Assembly (NCBI GenBank): GCA_905236865.1
Contig: CAJOQX010000306.1
Location: 1-45,308 of the forward strand
Direction: 5' to 3'
Source: Candidatus Rifleibacteriota bacterium
Lineage (GTDB): Bacteria; Muiribacteriota; Ozemobacteria; Ozemobacterales; Ozemobacteraceae
DNA length: 45,308 nucleotides
The notes beneath the pieces are model-generated. The model worked only from the letters and a program-made list of their open reading frames with translations, ran no database searches and was not told the origin of the DNA. Every line of letters starts with the position of its first letter. The stretch's first letter is position 1. Both the position numbers and the translations under genes were made by a program. This document shows, in pieces, positions 1-8,286 of the stretch.

Positions 1-47
1 GATGAGAGATGAGAGAGGTAATGAGAGCTTAACATCTCTCTCTCGTC
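1..47. repeat. GA/CT-rich imperfect inverted repeat
   Basis: A GAGAGATG arm (4-11) is mirrored by CATCTCTC (33-40), followed by further CTCTC. Similar purine/pyrimidine-rich, low-complexity sequence recurs at about 183-212, 8131-8188, 24767-24787 and 33886-33983, always between genes. Function is unknown; the left edge may be cut by the window. Confidence 0.55.
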
Positions 48-66
48 TTTACTAACGATTATAACC

Positions 67-103
67 GTCATTGTGAGGCTTCGTAGAAGCCGTGACAATC
101 CAG
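67..103. repeat. REP-like palindromic element
   Basis: GTCATTGTGAGGCTTC-GTA-GAAGCCGTGACAATCC forms a hairpin: GGCTTC (77-82) pairs with GAAGCC (86-91) around a GTA loop, and ATTGT (70-74) pairs with ACAAT (95-99) outside a small internal loop. The GTCATTG..GAGG...GACAATCC pattern resembles the short intergenic palindromes found in many copies in unrelated bacterial genomes. Only this copy was found in the window. Confidence 0.65.
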
Positions 104-255
104 AGGTTAGTCTTAAAAACTTTATTGAACAACATATATTTTTTCATAGCAAAAAACTTTCATAAGCAAAAACAATACCCTTATCTCTAAGCTCTACTCT
201 CTTATCTCTTTTTAAACAGAGGTCGCATGATGAGAAATATGTCGAACAAGCGAAG

Positions 256-344
256 AAAGACTGATTAATAACTAAAAAAGTTTGCGTTTGCACTGACTTC
301 GCATATACTGTGCTCGTAATTGATAATTAGTGTCAGCAGTCTTT
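256..344. repeat. 8-bp inverted repeat enclosing a 21-bp element
   Basis: AAAGACTG (256-263) is exactly inverted as CAGTCTTT (337-344), 73 bp apart. The interval contains the 21-bp element at 275-295. It could be the ends of a small non-autonomous element or chance pairing in AT-rich DNA. Confidence 0.35.
275..295 (+). repeat. 21-bp dispersed element, copy A
   Basis: AAAAAGTTTGCGTTTGCACTG. It differs by one base from copy C (20103-20123) and by two from copy B (8064-8084, opposite strand). All copies are intergenic. Confidence 0.7.
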
Positions 345-355
345 ATCTAATCTTT

Positions 356-2617
356 TTATTGTTTTGGAAGTACTCTAAGACCTGAAGCTGTAAAAACCAA
401 CAAATTCTTTGATTCACTATCAGTAAATACCCCTAAAATTCTATTGTTGCTCTTAAATGACAACGGAGTAAAAACATTGTTTTCTTTTAAATAAAGAGAG
501 TCAATACTAGATACCCAAAGATTATTTTCAGAATAATTAATAGAAATTGGATAATCAGGAACAATACCTGTTAGCGGAAGTTTATTTTTAGAATATTCAA
601 ATATTCTCCCATCATTTAAAGCTATATAAAGAGATTTGTTTTCAAAATTACAAACATCAACAATTTTAGCAGAATCAGTATTTCCTCTGTAAAACATTAA
701 ATTCCATTTTCCATCAGCTTCATGAGCCATAACACCTTGATTAAGAACAGCAATATACTGCTCTGAAATCTTCCAAATAGAATGGCAATTATCAACAAAC
801 TCTGTTGGAATAATAAAAAATGGTTTTAATTCTTTATTATCATAAATTTTAACATTACCATCTGCGAATAATAACAAAAGCTTGTCATCATCACTAATGC
901 TCATATATTTTAAACCTGATGTTTCTTTTGAATCTACTATTAATTCTGCCTTATCGTCTATGATTTTATATATTCCAGCTTTGCTACTATATGCATAACA
1001 ATCTTTTTTATTGCTACAAAGCTTATTGGCATTTGATTTACTGTTATTGTTTACTTGACTCCAATTTTTACCATCAAAAGCCCAAATTCCTCTATTTGTT
1101 GTAGCCAAATAATACTTACCGTTAAAGAAAGTAATATCTGAAAAAACAGGATTTTGTAATTCAACAGGAAGTTCAACCATTGGTTTCTGATTAGGAGAAT
1201 AATCTCCTATAGGAATAGCACTTTCCATCAAAGGTTCTTTTCCATCTGTTTCAAGTAATCCATAGTCAGGCATTCTTTTGTATATTGGACGATTTTGAAC
1301 AGGAAGAGTTGTTACAGGTAATGTAGGAGTATATGTTCCCAACTCTGGAACAACCCCAAAAATAGAACTTTTGCCAACATTTCCAGAAAAATCAAAGTAA
1401 TAAAGGAACACCGAAGACTTGCCTGTAGCGGCTAAAAAAGTATCGCACAAACATAAAGAATGAGTCGGAATACTAGATAAACGATCCATTTTTCCTTTAT
1501 AATAACGGAAAACGCCTTCATTAGAAGCTATAAATAAGATTTCTCCAGCATTAATTATAGAATTTATATAACTAGGCTTTGTAGTGGAAAGCATTGTCCA
1601 TTCACGGTTTCTTGAACTTCTATAACCCGCAATTATACCGTGGTCAGTTCCAATGAAAACATTTTTATCTGTAGTAATCATACATCTAGGCCTTTTGCCT
1701 GCCAAAACTTCCAAATTTAGACTATCTAGCTTATCAGGATGTCCAATAAGTATTCCTTCATCATGTAAAATCCAAAGCTCTTTCCGTTGAAAAGCAAAAC
1801 TCTTGGCTATATAATCATAAGTTTTAGGAATAAAAATAAGCTTTTCACCATTGTTATAATAAATACCTTTGCCTAACGTACCGAACAAGAACTGTTTCTT
1901 TTTCTCATTAACAACTGAAAACGAGTTAATTAGCCTATCAGGGAGTTTATTTTCGGCAATAAATGGTTTTATTTCATTATTTTCATACTCAAAGATTCCA
2001 GGATAACCAGCAATTAATAAACGATTACCAAGTATAGACAAATCTTTCCCATAAAAATTTTCAGGTAAATCTTTTAACTTTTTAGACCCACCAGATACTG
2101 TATCTATTTCTGTAACACCGTTATTCCCAGCAATATACAGTTTGTTGTTAAACCAGATAGAATCAGAAATTATACTATGTTCTTCAAATGGTAGCTCACG
2201 AACACGGCTTATTTGCCCACCAAAAACACCTATACTTGTATTGCGTCTTTCTACAATATTTTGAATTGGATTGATAGAAATGATTCCATAAACAAAAAGG
2301 ATAAAAATAATAGAAAAATCTACTATCGGAGTCCAATTTGAACATTTGCTTTTTAAAAAGTCTTCCTGTGCTGCTAATTTTGAAATACTCTCATTCAAAG
2401 AAGTTAATTCAGCAGTTTGAGCAACAGTGACACCAATAAATTTCTGTTCGTTTTCTTTAATTAGCTTATTTAAAGCAGTTTTCTGTCTTCTATAAGTTTT
2501 GATTTGTATGATAATTTTGCTGATTTCCCACCAGCGTAAAGTCTCATCGTAAACCCAAAACATAGCATCTATAAGGTTATATAAAAATTTGCCTATTTTT
2601 GAATTTTCTTCTTCCAT
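356..2617 (-). CDS. Membrane-anchored beta-propeller protein
   Basis: A protein of about 753 residues with no recognised specific function. The N-terminus is a short cytoplasmic part with a charged, probably coiled-coil segment (about residues 30-95), followed by one membrane span (VDFSIIFILFVYGIISI, about 99-117). The rest is a series of repeats such as LYIAGNNGVTEID, LLIAGYPGIFEYENN and VFIGTDHGIIAGY, typical of two-component-regulator-type propeller blades (Reg_prop-like). I infer one or two seven-bladed propellers facing the periplasm or outside. The ORF-track start at 2671 overlaps murI. The ATG pair at 2620/2617 follows GGAG and lies about 10 bases after the murI stop; the second ATG has the better spacing. 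It is the last gene of the minus-strand operon. There is no kinase or output domain, so it could be a sensor, assembly scaffold or adhesin. Confidence 0.8.
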   Translation of the reverse strand: MEEENSKIGKFLYNLIDAMFWVYDETLRWWEISKIIIQIKTYRRQKTALNKLIKENEQKFIGVTVAQTAELTSLNESISKLAAQEDFLKSKCSNWTPIVDFSIIFILFVYGIISINPIQNIVERRNTSIGVFGGQISRVRELPFEEHSIISDSIWFNNKLYIAGNNGVTEIDTVSGGSKKLKDLPENFYGKDLSILGNRLLIAGYPGIFEYENNEIKPFIAENKLPDRLINSFSVVNEKKKQFLFGTLGKGIYYNNGEKLIFIPKTYDYIAKSFAFQRKELWILHDEGILIGHPDKLDSLNLEVLAGKRPRCMITTDKNVFIGTDHGIIAGYRSSRNREWTMLSTTKPSYINSIINAGEILFIASNEGVFRYYKGKMDRLSSIPTHSLCLCDTFLAATGKSSVFLYYFDFSGNVGKSSIFGVVPELGTYTPTLPVTTLPVQNRPIYKRMPDYGLLETDGKEPLMESAIPIGDYSPNQKPMVELPVELQNPVFSDITFFNGKYYLATTNRGIWAFDGKNWSQVNNNSKSNANKLCSNKKDCYAYSSKAGIYKIIDDKAELIVDSKETSGLKYMSISDDDKLLLLFADGNVKIYDNKELKPFFIIPTEFVDNCHSIWKISEQYIAVLNQGVMAHEADGKWNLMFYRGNTDSAKIVDVCNFENKSLYIALNDGRIFEYSKNKLPLTGIVPDYPISINYSENNLWVSSIDSLYLKENNVFTPLSFKSNNRILGVFTDSESKNLLVFTASGLRVLPKQ

Positions 2618-2630
2618 CATAACTCCAACT

Positions 2631-3440
2631 CTAATATTCGACCCAAGGATGAGAAACACACTTGCCATCAATATCTCTATTTAAGAATTTGCTAGCAATA
2701 TTTGTAAATGTTTCTGGACTATCGGAAACAAAAAAGCTTTCTTTGCCTAGAGTTTCTTGTTCAGTCACAATACGTCTAGCTTCAAGAGTTTCTTTTACCT
2801 CTTTAGCTGTTTCATAAGCAGAATCTACGAGACAAATCTTATTATCAAAGAAATTACTAATTTGCTCTTTCAACAGAGGGTAATGAGTACAAGCCAAAAT
2901 TACAGATTTTACATCTGTTTTCTTTAAATCGGAAAGATACATATCCATAGCGTCTTCGGCAAGTTTTGTATTCATAAGGTTTTCTTCGACTATAGGAACA
3001 AAAAGTGGACAAGGAACAGCAATAACATTAAGAGAGTTACGAAGCCTCTTTATTCTGTTTTGATATGCACCAGAATTAATAGTTGCTTTTGTTCCAATGA
3101 CAGCAATACTATTATTTTTAGCAGACTTTATTGCTGCTCTGACTCCTGGTTCAATAACACCAATCACTGGTATTCTAACTTCATTCTTTAAAGTTGATAA
3201 AGCTAATGCAGAAGCTGTATTACAAGCAATAACAATCATTTTCACATTCTGCATTTCCAAAAATTTAGCTATTTCCAAAGAATATTTCTGAACAACAGTC
3301 GATGATTTATTGCCATAAGGAACTCTTGCGGTATCGCCAAAGTATATTAAATTTTCAAAAGGAAGAAGTTCACGTATTTCTTTAAATACTGTTAAACCTC
3401 CGACACCTGAATCAAATATTCCTATAGGTCTATTATCCAT
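2631..3440 (-). CDS. murI: Glutamate racemase
   Basis: Interconverts L- and D-glutamate to supply D-glutamate for peptidoglycan precursor synthesis in the cytoplasm. The family signatures are all present: IGIFDSGVGGLTV at the N-terminus, IACNTASA with the first catalytic cysteine, and ILACTHYPLL with the second. Length (about 269 residues) fits the family. The ORF-track start at 3458 is a TTG overlapping the upstream TGA stop. The ATG at 3440 gives MDNRPIGIFDSG, the usual N-terminus, so I prefer it, though the TTG coupled start is possible. It is packed between the GT26 fusion gene and the propeller gene, so it is probably co-transcribed with surface-polymer functions. Confidence 0.96.
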   Translation of the reverse strand: MDNRPIGIFDSGVGGLTVFKEIRELLPFENLIYFGDTARVPYGNKSSTVVQKYSLEIAKFLEMQNVKMIVIACNTASALALSTLKNEVRIPVIGVIEPGVRAAIKSAKNNSIAVIGTKATINSGAYQNRIKRLRNSLNVIAVPCPLFVPIVEENLMNTKLAEDAMDMYLSDLKKTDVKSVILACTHYPLLKEQISNFFDNKICLVDSAYETAKEVKETLEARRIVTEQETLGKESFFVSDSPETFTNIASKFLNRDIDGKCVSHPWVEY

Positions 3441-3454
3441 TTTTACACTCTTGC

Positions 3455-5188
3455 TCAATCTTTATTTAACTTGTATCTCATGATATATACAACAAAAACA
3501 GGTATTTCTAACATACGAAATATTCTTTTAGGTTCTAGACAAAGCCTAAATAACCATTCCATACCGAAACGCTGCATCCATTGAGGGGCTCTAGGCAAAT
3601 TTCCAGAAATAACATCAAAACTTCCGCCAACACCTATTGCTACGGCATTACTAGCATATTCACGGAGTTTAGTAATAAAATCTTCTTGTCGTGGAACTCC
3701 CATTGCTACAAAAACTATATCAGCTTTACTATCTTTGATTTTTTGAAGCATTATTTTTTCTTCATCAGAATCTATTTTAAAATAACCATGTTCAACACCG
3801 ACAATATTTGCATTGGTTTTCTCTTTTAGGATTTCAGCAGCTTTTGAAGCAACACCTGGTTTACTTCCGATAAAGAAAATCTTATGATTTTTCTCTTTAG
3901 ACATTTCACAAATCTGCCCTACTAATGCAACTCCTGGAACTCTACTAGGAAGTGGTGTTCCAATAAAATCAGCGGCCCAAACAATACCTGCCCCATCAGG
4001 AACAATCAATTCTGCAGCCTCTACTTTAGATTTAAAATTATTGTCTTTATGAGCCTTTACAATAGCAAGAGAGTCTGCTGTTAAAATGTGCATAAAACCA
4101 GAATTTGGTTTTGCTATATGCTCACTAATTTTGTCCAAAACATCTTTGGGATGTATTGCATCTACTTTAACTCCGAGTATATCAACTTTTTCCAAATCAT
4201 CATGCATAAAATCATAACTTACTGTTTTTCTTGCAAAGGTTTTTATAAAACTTGTCATACTCAAAAACAATAGGGCGAGCAAACAGACATATCCAAAAAT
4301 AGGTGCATTTAAAGAAACAAGAAGTCCAGTAAAATTAAGACATAAAAATATTAATGCGGAAAAATTAATCGTTTTTTCACGATTCAAAGACCAACGCCAG
4401 CCATGCTTATCTTCATTATCAGTTTTATGCAATCTGTTACCAAAGTAAGAAGTAACAATCATCAAACTTATAAAAGCTATAGGATATAAAATAGCCATAG
4501 CAGGAATAAAAAAGCTAAAAAGTATTAGATTTCCAGTTGATTCACTTAAAGAAACCAATGACAATGCTACGCCAGATGCAAATATTCCCGAGTTGCTCAT
4601 TAAAATTCTATTTCCTGAACAAGTATGAACAATAGTGGCAACTGAGAATGTAGCAAGAGCAAAATCTATTAAAGTCAATATTATATTATAGTTTGAAGAG
4701 TTCAACATAAACAAAAGATGAGTTATTGCAGATGTTGAAATAAGAATAAATGGCATCTCATATACTAGGCTTGAAATTTTTAAACAAACCAGCAAAATAA
4801 ATATAAAGCCTGAATAACTAACTATATTTAAAGTAGAAAGTCCTGGAAAATAGAAATAAACAGCTATAAAAGAAAAAAGTAAAGCGGCAGGGAAAATGAT
4901 TCTTTTCGGATATCTGTATTTATCTCTTAAAAAACCAATTACAGCAAACGCAAAAATGATTATAAGAATTTTATAATCTATTTCTGCATTTGGTATACTT
5001 GCTTTGTTAAGATAATAGCCTAAAACTATACCAAATAGAGAGCCAAAAAAAGGCAAAGCTCCAGCATATTGCTCATATCTCTTTAATTCGTAAGGAAAAT
5101 TAAATGGGATTTTGTGTGCAATATACGTAAAAGTAATCATACCCATAAGAGCTAGGGTAATTGACGATAAAAAAACATCTATCTGCAT
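3455..5188 (-). CDS. GT4-like membrane domain fused to WecG/TagA/CpsF glycosyltransferase
   Basis: The C-terminal third (about residues 335-577) is a GT26 enzyme of the WecG/TagA/CpsF family, which transfers an aminosugar to an undecaprenyl-linked acceptor. It has TADSLAIVKAHKD, VPDGAGIVWAADF, GVPRQE and GGSFDVISGNLPRAPQW. The first 320 residues are multispanning and resemble the MraY/WecA (GT4) prenyl-phosphate sugar-phosphate transferases: GALPFFGSLFGIVLGYYL matches the family's early loop. The acidic signatures are degraded, however. IGFLRDKYRYPKR stands where a DDxx-type motif is expected, and LMSNSGIFASGVALS where GDxG is expected. I infer a catalytically dead GT4 region acting as membrane anchor or lipid binder for GT26. 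Start is ATG 5188 without a clear ribosome site. It is followed by murI with overlapping stop and start. Confidence 0.88.
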   Translation of the reverse strand: MQIDVFLSSITLALMGMITFTYIAHKIPFNFPYELKRYEQYAGALPFFGSLFGIVLGYYLNKASIPNAEIDYKILIIIFAFAVIGFLRDKYRYPKRIIFPAALLFSFIAVYFYFPGLSTLNIVSYSGFIFILLVCLKISSLVYEMPFILISTSAITHLLFMLNSSNYNIILTLIDFALATFSVATIVHTCSGNRILMSNSGIFASGVALSLVSLSESTGNLILFSFFIPAMAILYPIAFISLMIVTSYFGNRLHKTDNEDKHGWRWSLNREKTINFSALIFLCLNFTGLLVSLNAPIFGYVCLLALLFLSMTSFIKTFARKTVSYDFMHDDLEKVDILGVKVDAIHPKDVLDKISEHIAKPNSGFMHILTADSLAIVKAHKDNNFKSKVEAAELIVPDGAGIVWAADFIGTPLPSRVPGVALVGQICEMSKEKNHKIFFIGSKPGVASKAAEILKEKTNANIVGVEHGYFKIDSDEEKIMLQKIKDSKADIVFVAMGVPRQEDFITKLREYASNAVAIGVGGSFDVISGNLPRAPQWMQRFGMEWLFRLCLEPKRIFRMLEIPVFVVYIMRYKLNKD

Positions 5189-5204
5189 AATTATAGGTCA
5201 AATA

Positions 5205-5426
5205 TTACGTATTGCCAGATAGCTCGCAATAGACTATGTAATAAAGGATGAGACCGAAATAAATAAATTCTAACCCAATTACAAATGGGTAATTTTTTCT
5301 TAATTCGTCCCACCAATCCCAAAAAAAATTGAGTCTATCGAATAGTGCAAGAAGAATTTGCACTAAAACATAAGAGAAAACAAAAACAATTGTTAATATA
5401 ATTGGAATTATGTAATAGTAAGACAT
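5205..5426 (-). CDS. Small two-span membrane protein (hypothetical)
   Basis: A 73-residue ORF beginning MSYYYIIPIILTIVFVF with two hydrophobic segments (about 3-28 and 48-66) separated by an aromatic, charged loop (FFWDWWDELRKNYPF). No family is recognised. It fills the gap between the TPR gene and the GT26 fusion, ending 16 bases before the latter. The ORF-track start at 5462 is a TTG that coincides with a -35 box, so the internal ATG at 5426 is preferred. That ATG has no Shine-Dalgarno sequence and sits about 8 bases after a good -10 box, so the mRNA may be leaderless. Alternatively this is only leader sequence of the next gene. Confidence 0.5.
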   Translation of the reverse strand: MSYYYIIPIILTIVFVFSYVLVQILLALFDRLNFFWDWWDELRKNYPFVIGLEFIYFGLILYYIVYCELSGNT

Positions 5427-5433
5427 AAGAATG

Positions 5434-5462
5434 ATTTTACATATTTTTTTTTGAACTGTCAA
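5434..5462 (-). promoter_or_regulatory. Near-consensus sigma-70-type promoter
   Basis: On the minus strand TTGACA (5462-5457), a 17-bp spacer and TAAAAT (5439-5434). It begins four bases beyond the stop of the TPR gene. It would drive the small membrane ORF, the GT26 fusion, murI and the propeller gene. The predicted start site falls at or next to the ATG at 5426. Confidence 0.65.
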
Positions 5463-5465
5463 GAA

Positions 5466-7979
5466 TTATAGATTGCTATTGTTTCTCTCTTCTTGATATA
5501 TCAAATATAATTCATTTTGAGCAGCTTCTTTTAATTCATAATCACATCGTTCCTCGTAATCTGTAATTATATTGAAATAATATTTGGCTTGTTCTTTCTT
5601 ATTTTCTGCTTTACAGCATTTTCCTAGCATAAAAATAAATTTATGATAGAGTTTCTTATTATTATAATCAGCTAATGCAAGTCTTAATCCTTCCTTTGCC
5701 AACCATTTCAAATCATTATAAGAAGATAATTGTTCGGCTATTTTGCATATTTCATAAAAAACATTAACATTATCTGGAGCATATTTAAGTATTTCTTTGC
5801 CTTCTGATATAGCATTTTTCAAATTATTAGCTTCTTGAAATCTTTTCATTAACCGCAAATGTTTTTTTGCTTCGTTAAAATTACTCTCTCCATTATCTTC
5901 TAATTCTTTTTCTATTCTCAAAATATCACTATAAGTATTATAGGTAGAATCAATTTCTTTAGCTTTTTTAAATAAATCCAAAGCCTCTTTATACTGTTTT
6001 TTCATTTCTTTTTGACGACCTAATTTATAATAAGGTGCAGCAAATCTTTCTTTAACTGGAATCATATTTAATAAATAAACAGCTAATTCATAATATTCTG
6101 CTGGAAGATCCATATCCCCCCAAGCTTGGTAAGAGATATAATCTCCATAAACAGTAAAAATAAAAGGTAAATAGCGAAAATCATCTTTTATGGGGCAAGT
6201 TTTTAATGCATCAAATACTAATTGCGATTCCTCTGTATAATGATATTCGTAAATATCTTCACTCAAAATCTTTCTAGCATAAATTTCACAATCATCGTCT
6301 TTTATTCCCAATGCAGCATTGTATTCTACAATAGCCTGTTCATACAAACCATCGTTAAACGCTTGATTACCCTTATTAAAATGCTCATTTGCCAATTGTA
6401 AGTTTTTACCTTTTATGTCTGTTTTTCCGTTTTTTATGTCTTCTATACGTGAAATTTGATAATCAGCATTAGATTGTTTTGCCCATTCAGGAACTTCTTC
6501 TTTTAATTTTTTATAATATTGAATTGCCTCATCAAAACGTTTCAAACTAACTAAACACCAGGCTATATTTTCATAATATTTAAAAGGACGAGAAGATAAA
6601 TTAATAGCTTTTATAAAATATTCTTCCGCTTTGTCATAATTTTTTGTTCGTTCGTAATCAATTGCCAATTCATTATAAGCTGAACAAAGTGCAGTATTGT
6701 TTCCCGTTCTAATAGCACATTCAATACGTTCTTCCAGTGCCTCACGAAACTCTGAAAATTCTTTATCAGAGTCATTTGTTCTAACATATTCTTCATAGTT
6801 TAAAGAAATTAGACTATCAAGCATACTAGCTTCTTCAGGAAGAAGATTTTTAACTTTTTTATACTCTTCTATACTTTCTAACCTCTTACCTTTGCTCATT
6901 AGTTCCTCTGCATGTAAGTAAATTTTATATGCATTAACTATTTCCTCTAAAGTATGTTTATCAAAGCTGTTTTTGAAGTATATTTTCGCATCAATTACTA
7001 GACGTTTGTATTCTTCTTGCTCTTTTGTTCTACCTTCGCTAAGATTACATTCCATTTGACTTCTTGCACGTCTTAATTCTTTTATATCATAGAAATCTTT
7101 TTTTACCGATTCTATATAATTAATGGTTTCAACCCCTTTTTTGTTATCACCTGTAGATTTATATATGTAAGCCATATCACGATATATGTGCAAATAGTCT
7201 TCTTTTGGACCATAACAATAATTTAACGCTTTTGTATAATATTCTAACGCCTTTTCATTGTCATTATGAACCCCAAGATAATAATGCTTTCCCATAAAAT
7301 AATAAATGTTACAGAACTCTTTTTTAATATCTTGGTTATTAGAAAGTTTTATACAAAGTTCACAAATATCTACAGAACGCTTTTTGTCAAAATAATTATC
7401 ACGTTTAAAACAAAATCTAAACAATTCGTAAGCAATATCAACATTATCTGGTGATAATTCTAAAGCTTTGTCGTAGTATGCTAATGCTAATTCAGCAATT
7501 TCTATTCTAGAACCTATTATTTCTGATATTTTTTCTAGTTTATAGGCTATATAATAATATAAATAAGCTTTTTCTAGATTAGACATTGAGTTTATCTTAT
7601 CTTGCAGACTATTACCCCAATATTTTAAGACATACTCATCTATACTAGTATTTTTGTTATCAATTTCTTCATCAACATATTTTCTAACTGCTAATTCTAT
7701 TTTTGGGGAATTTGTAATTGTTGTATTTGTTTTAAAAGCTGAATTAAAGATGTTCTTACCTTCTTTTATAATATCTGAAATATTTTGTGTTATATCATTA
7801 TCTTTATCAACTATAACATTTTTTGAAAAATTCTTAATTGTATTTTTATTGTCAACTTTGTTATTAGATTCATTATTATTAACATTGCTTTCATTAACAT
7901 TTTTATTATAATTATTATCATCTTCTATACTATTTATTATTTTAGTGGCAATATTTTGTGCCATCTTAAAAATATCCAT
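5466..7979 (-). CDS. Large cytoplasmic TPR-repeat protein
   Basis: An 837-residue protein without signal peptide or membrane span. Residues about 15-100 are Asn/Asp/Lys-rich and probably disordered (for example NNYNKNVNESNVNNNESNN). The remainder is many tetratricopeptide-type repeats, such as AYYDKALELSPDNVDIAYELF, KALEYYTKALNYCYGPKEDY, AEEYFIKAINLSSRPFKYY and ALDLFKKAKEIDSTYNTY. TPRs are protein-binding scaffolds, so partners cannot be read from the sequence. Start ATG 7979 follows AGGAG at about 8 bases. It is upstream of the small membrane ORF/GT26 genes, but an internal promoter right after its stop suggests partly separate expression. Confidence 0.85.
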   Translation of the reverse strand: MDIFKMAQNIATKIINSIEDDNNYNKNVNESNVNNNESNNKVDNKNTIKNFSKNVIVDKDNDITQNISDIIKEGKNIFNSAFKTNTTITNSPKIELAVRKYVDEEIDNKNTSIDEYVLKYWGNSLQDKINSMSNLEKAYLYYYIAYKLEKISEIIGSRIEIAELALAYYDKALELSPDNVDIAYELFRFCFKRDNYFDKKRSVDICELCIKLSNNQDIKKEFCNIYYFMGKHYYLGVHNDNEKALEYYTKALNYCYGPKEDYLHIYRDMAYIYKSTGDNKKGVETINYIESVKKDFYDIKELRRARSQMECNLSEGRTKEQEEYKRLVIDAKIYFKNSFDKHTLEEIVNAYKIYLHAEELMSKGKRLESIEEYKKVKNLLPEEASMLDSLISLNYEEYVRTNDSDKEFSEFREALEERIECAIRTGNNTALCSAYNELAIDYERTKNYDKAEEYFIKAINLSSRPFKYYENIAWCLVSLKRFDEAIQYYKKLKEEVPEWAKQSNADYQISRIEDIKNGKTDIKGKNLQLANEHFNKGNQAFNDGLYEQAIVEYNAALGIKDDDCEIYARKILSEDIYEYHYTEESQLVFDALKTCPIKDDFRYLPFIFTVYGDYISYQAWGDMDLPAEYYELAVYLLNMIPVKERFAAPYYKLGRQKEMKKQYKEALDLFKKAKEIDSTYNTYSDILRIEKELEDNGESNFNEAKKHLRLMKRFQEANNLKNAISEGKEILKYAPDNVNVFYEICKIAEQLSSYNDLKWLAKEGLRLALADYNNKKLYHKFIFMLGKCCKAENKKEQAKYYFNIITDYEERCDYELKEAAQNELYLIYQEERNNSNL

Positions 7980-8017
7980 AGATCATTCTCCTAATTGTTA
8001 ACCACAATAATACTCTT

Positions 8018-8048
8018 ATAATATCACATTGTTTCATAATTTTAGCAA
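8018..8048 (-). promoter_or_regulatory. Possible extended -10 promoter of the TPR gene
   Basis: Minus strand: TTGCTA (8048-8043), a 19-bp spacer and TATTAT (8023-8018) preceded by TGA, an extended -10 pattern. The long spacer lowers confidence. It would give a leader of about 35 bases with the AGGAG ribosome site. Confidence 0.4.
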
Positions 8049-8063
8049 TGAAATAAAGAAAAT

Positions 8064-8084
8064 CAGGGCAAACGTAAACTTTTT
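8064..8084 (-). repeat. 21-bp dispersed element, copy B
   Basis: Read on the minus strand it is AAAAAGTTTACGTTTGCCCTG, one mismatch from copy C. It lies between divergent genes. Confidence 0.7.
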
Positions 8085-8097
8085 CTTTTATTGATTG

Positions 8098-8125
8098 ATG
8101 AATCTTTCATAGTTAGTAGATTCAT
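8098..8125. repeat. Hairpin with perfect 8-bp stem
   Basis: ATGAATCT (8098-8105) and AGATTCAT (8118-8125) with a 12-base loop. It has no T-run in either direction, so it is not a classical terminator. It could be an operator or an RNA hairpin. Confidence 0.4.
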
Positions 8126-8286
8126 AATAATGACAATGAGATGCGAGATAATTTAAGAGTTTAGAGATAAGAAATGAAAGATGAGGGAATTGTTGATAAA
8201 AATAAAAGAATATTTTAAAATAAATCTTGAAATAGAATAAAATTAATTAAGATAAAAATAACTAAACAAAATCGAAAGGGGAAAAA

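Larger units (their letters stand above)
1..355. other. Repeat-rich intergenic region
   Basis: No convincing reading frame is seen. The stretch holds a GA/CT-rich inverted repeat (1-47), a REP-like hairpin (67-103), another CT-rich patch (about 183-212), an 8-bp inverted repeat spanning 256-344 and one copy of a 21-bp dispersed element (275-295). It lies downstream of the minus-strand operon that ends at 356. No classical GC-rich hairpin followed by a T-run closes that operon. Confidence 0.7.
7980..8286. other. Divergent intergenic region
   Basis: It separates the minus-strand TPR gene from the plus-strand coiled-coil gene. It contains a possible minus-strand promoter (8018-8048), copy B of the 21-bp element (8064-8084), an 8-bp-stem hairpin (8098-8125) and a purine-rich tract (about 8131-8188). 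A weak plus-strand promoter (TTGAAA 8227-8232, GATAAA 8251-8256) could serve the gene at 8287. No ORF is evident. Confidence 0.6.
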
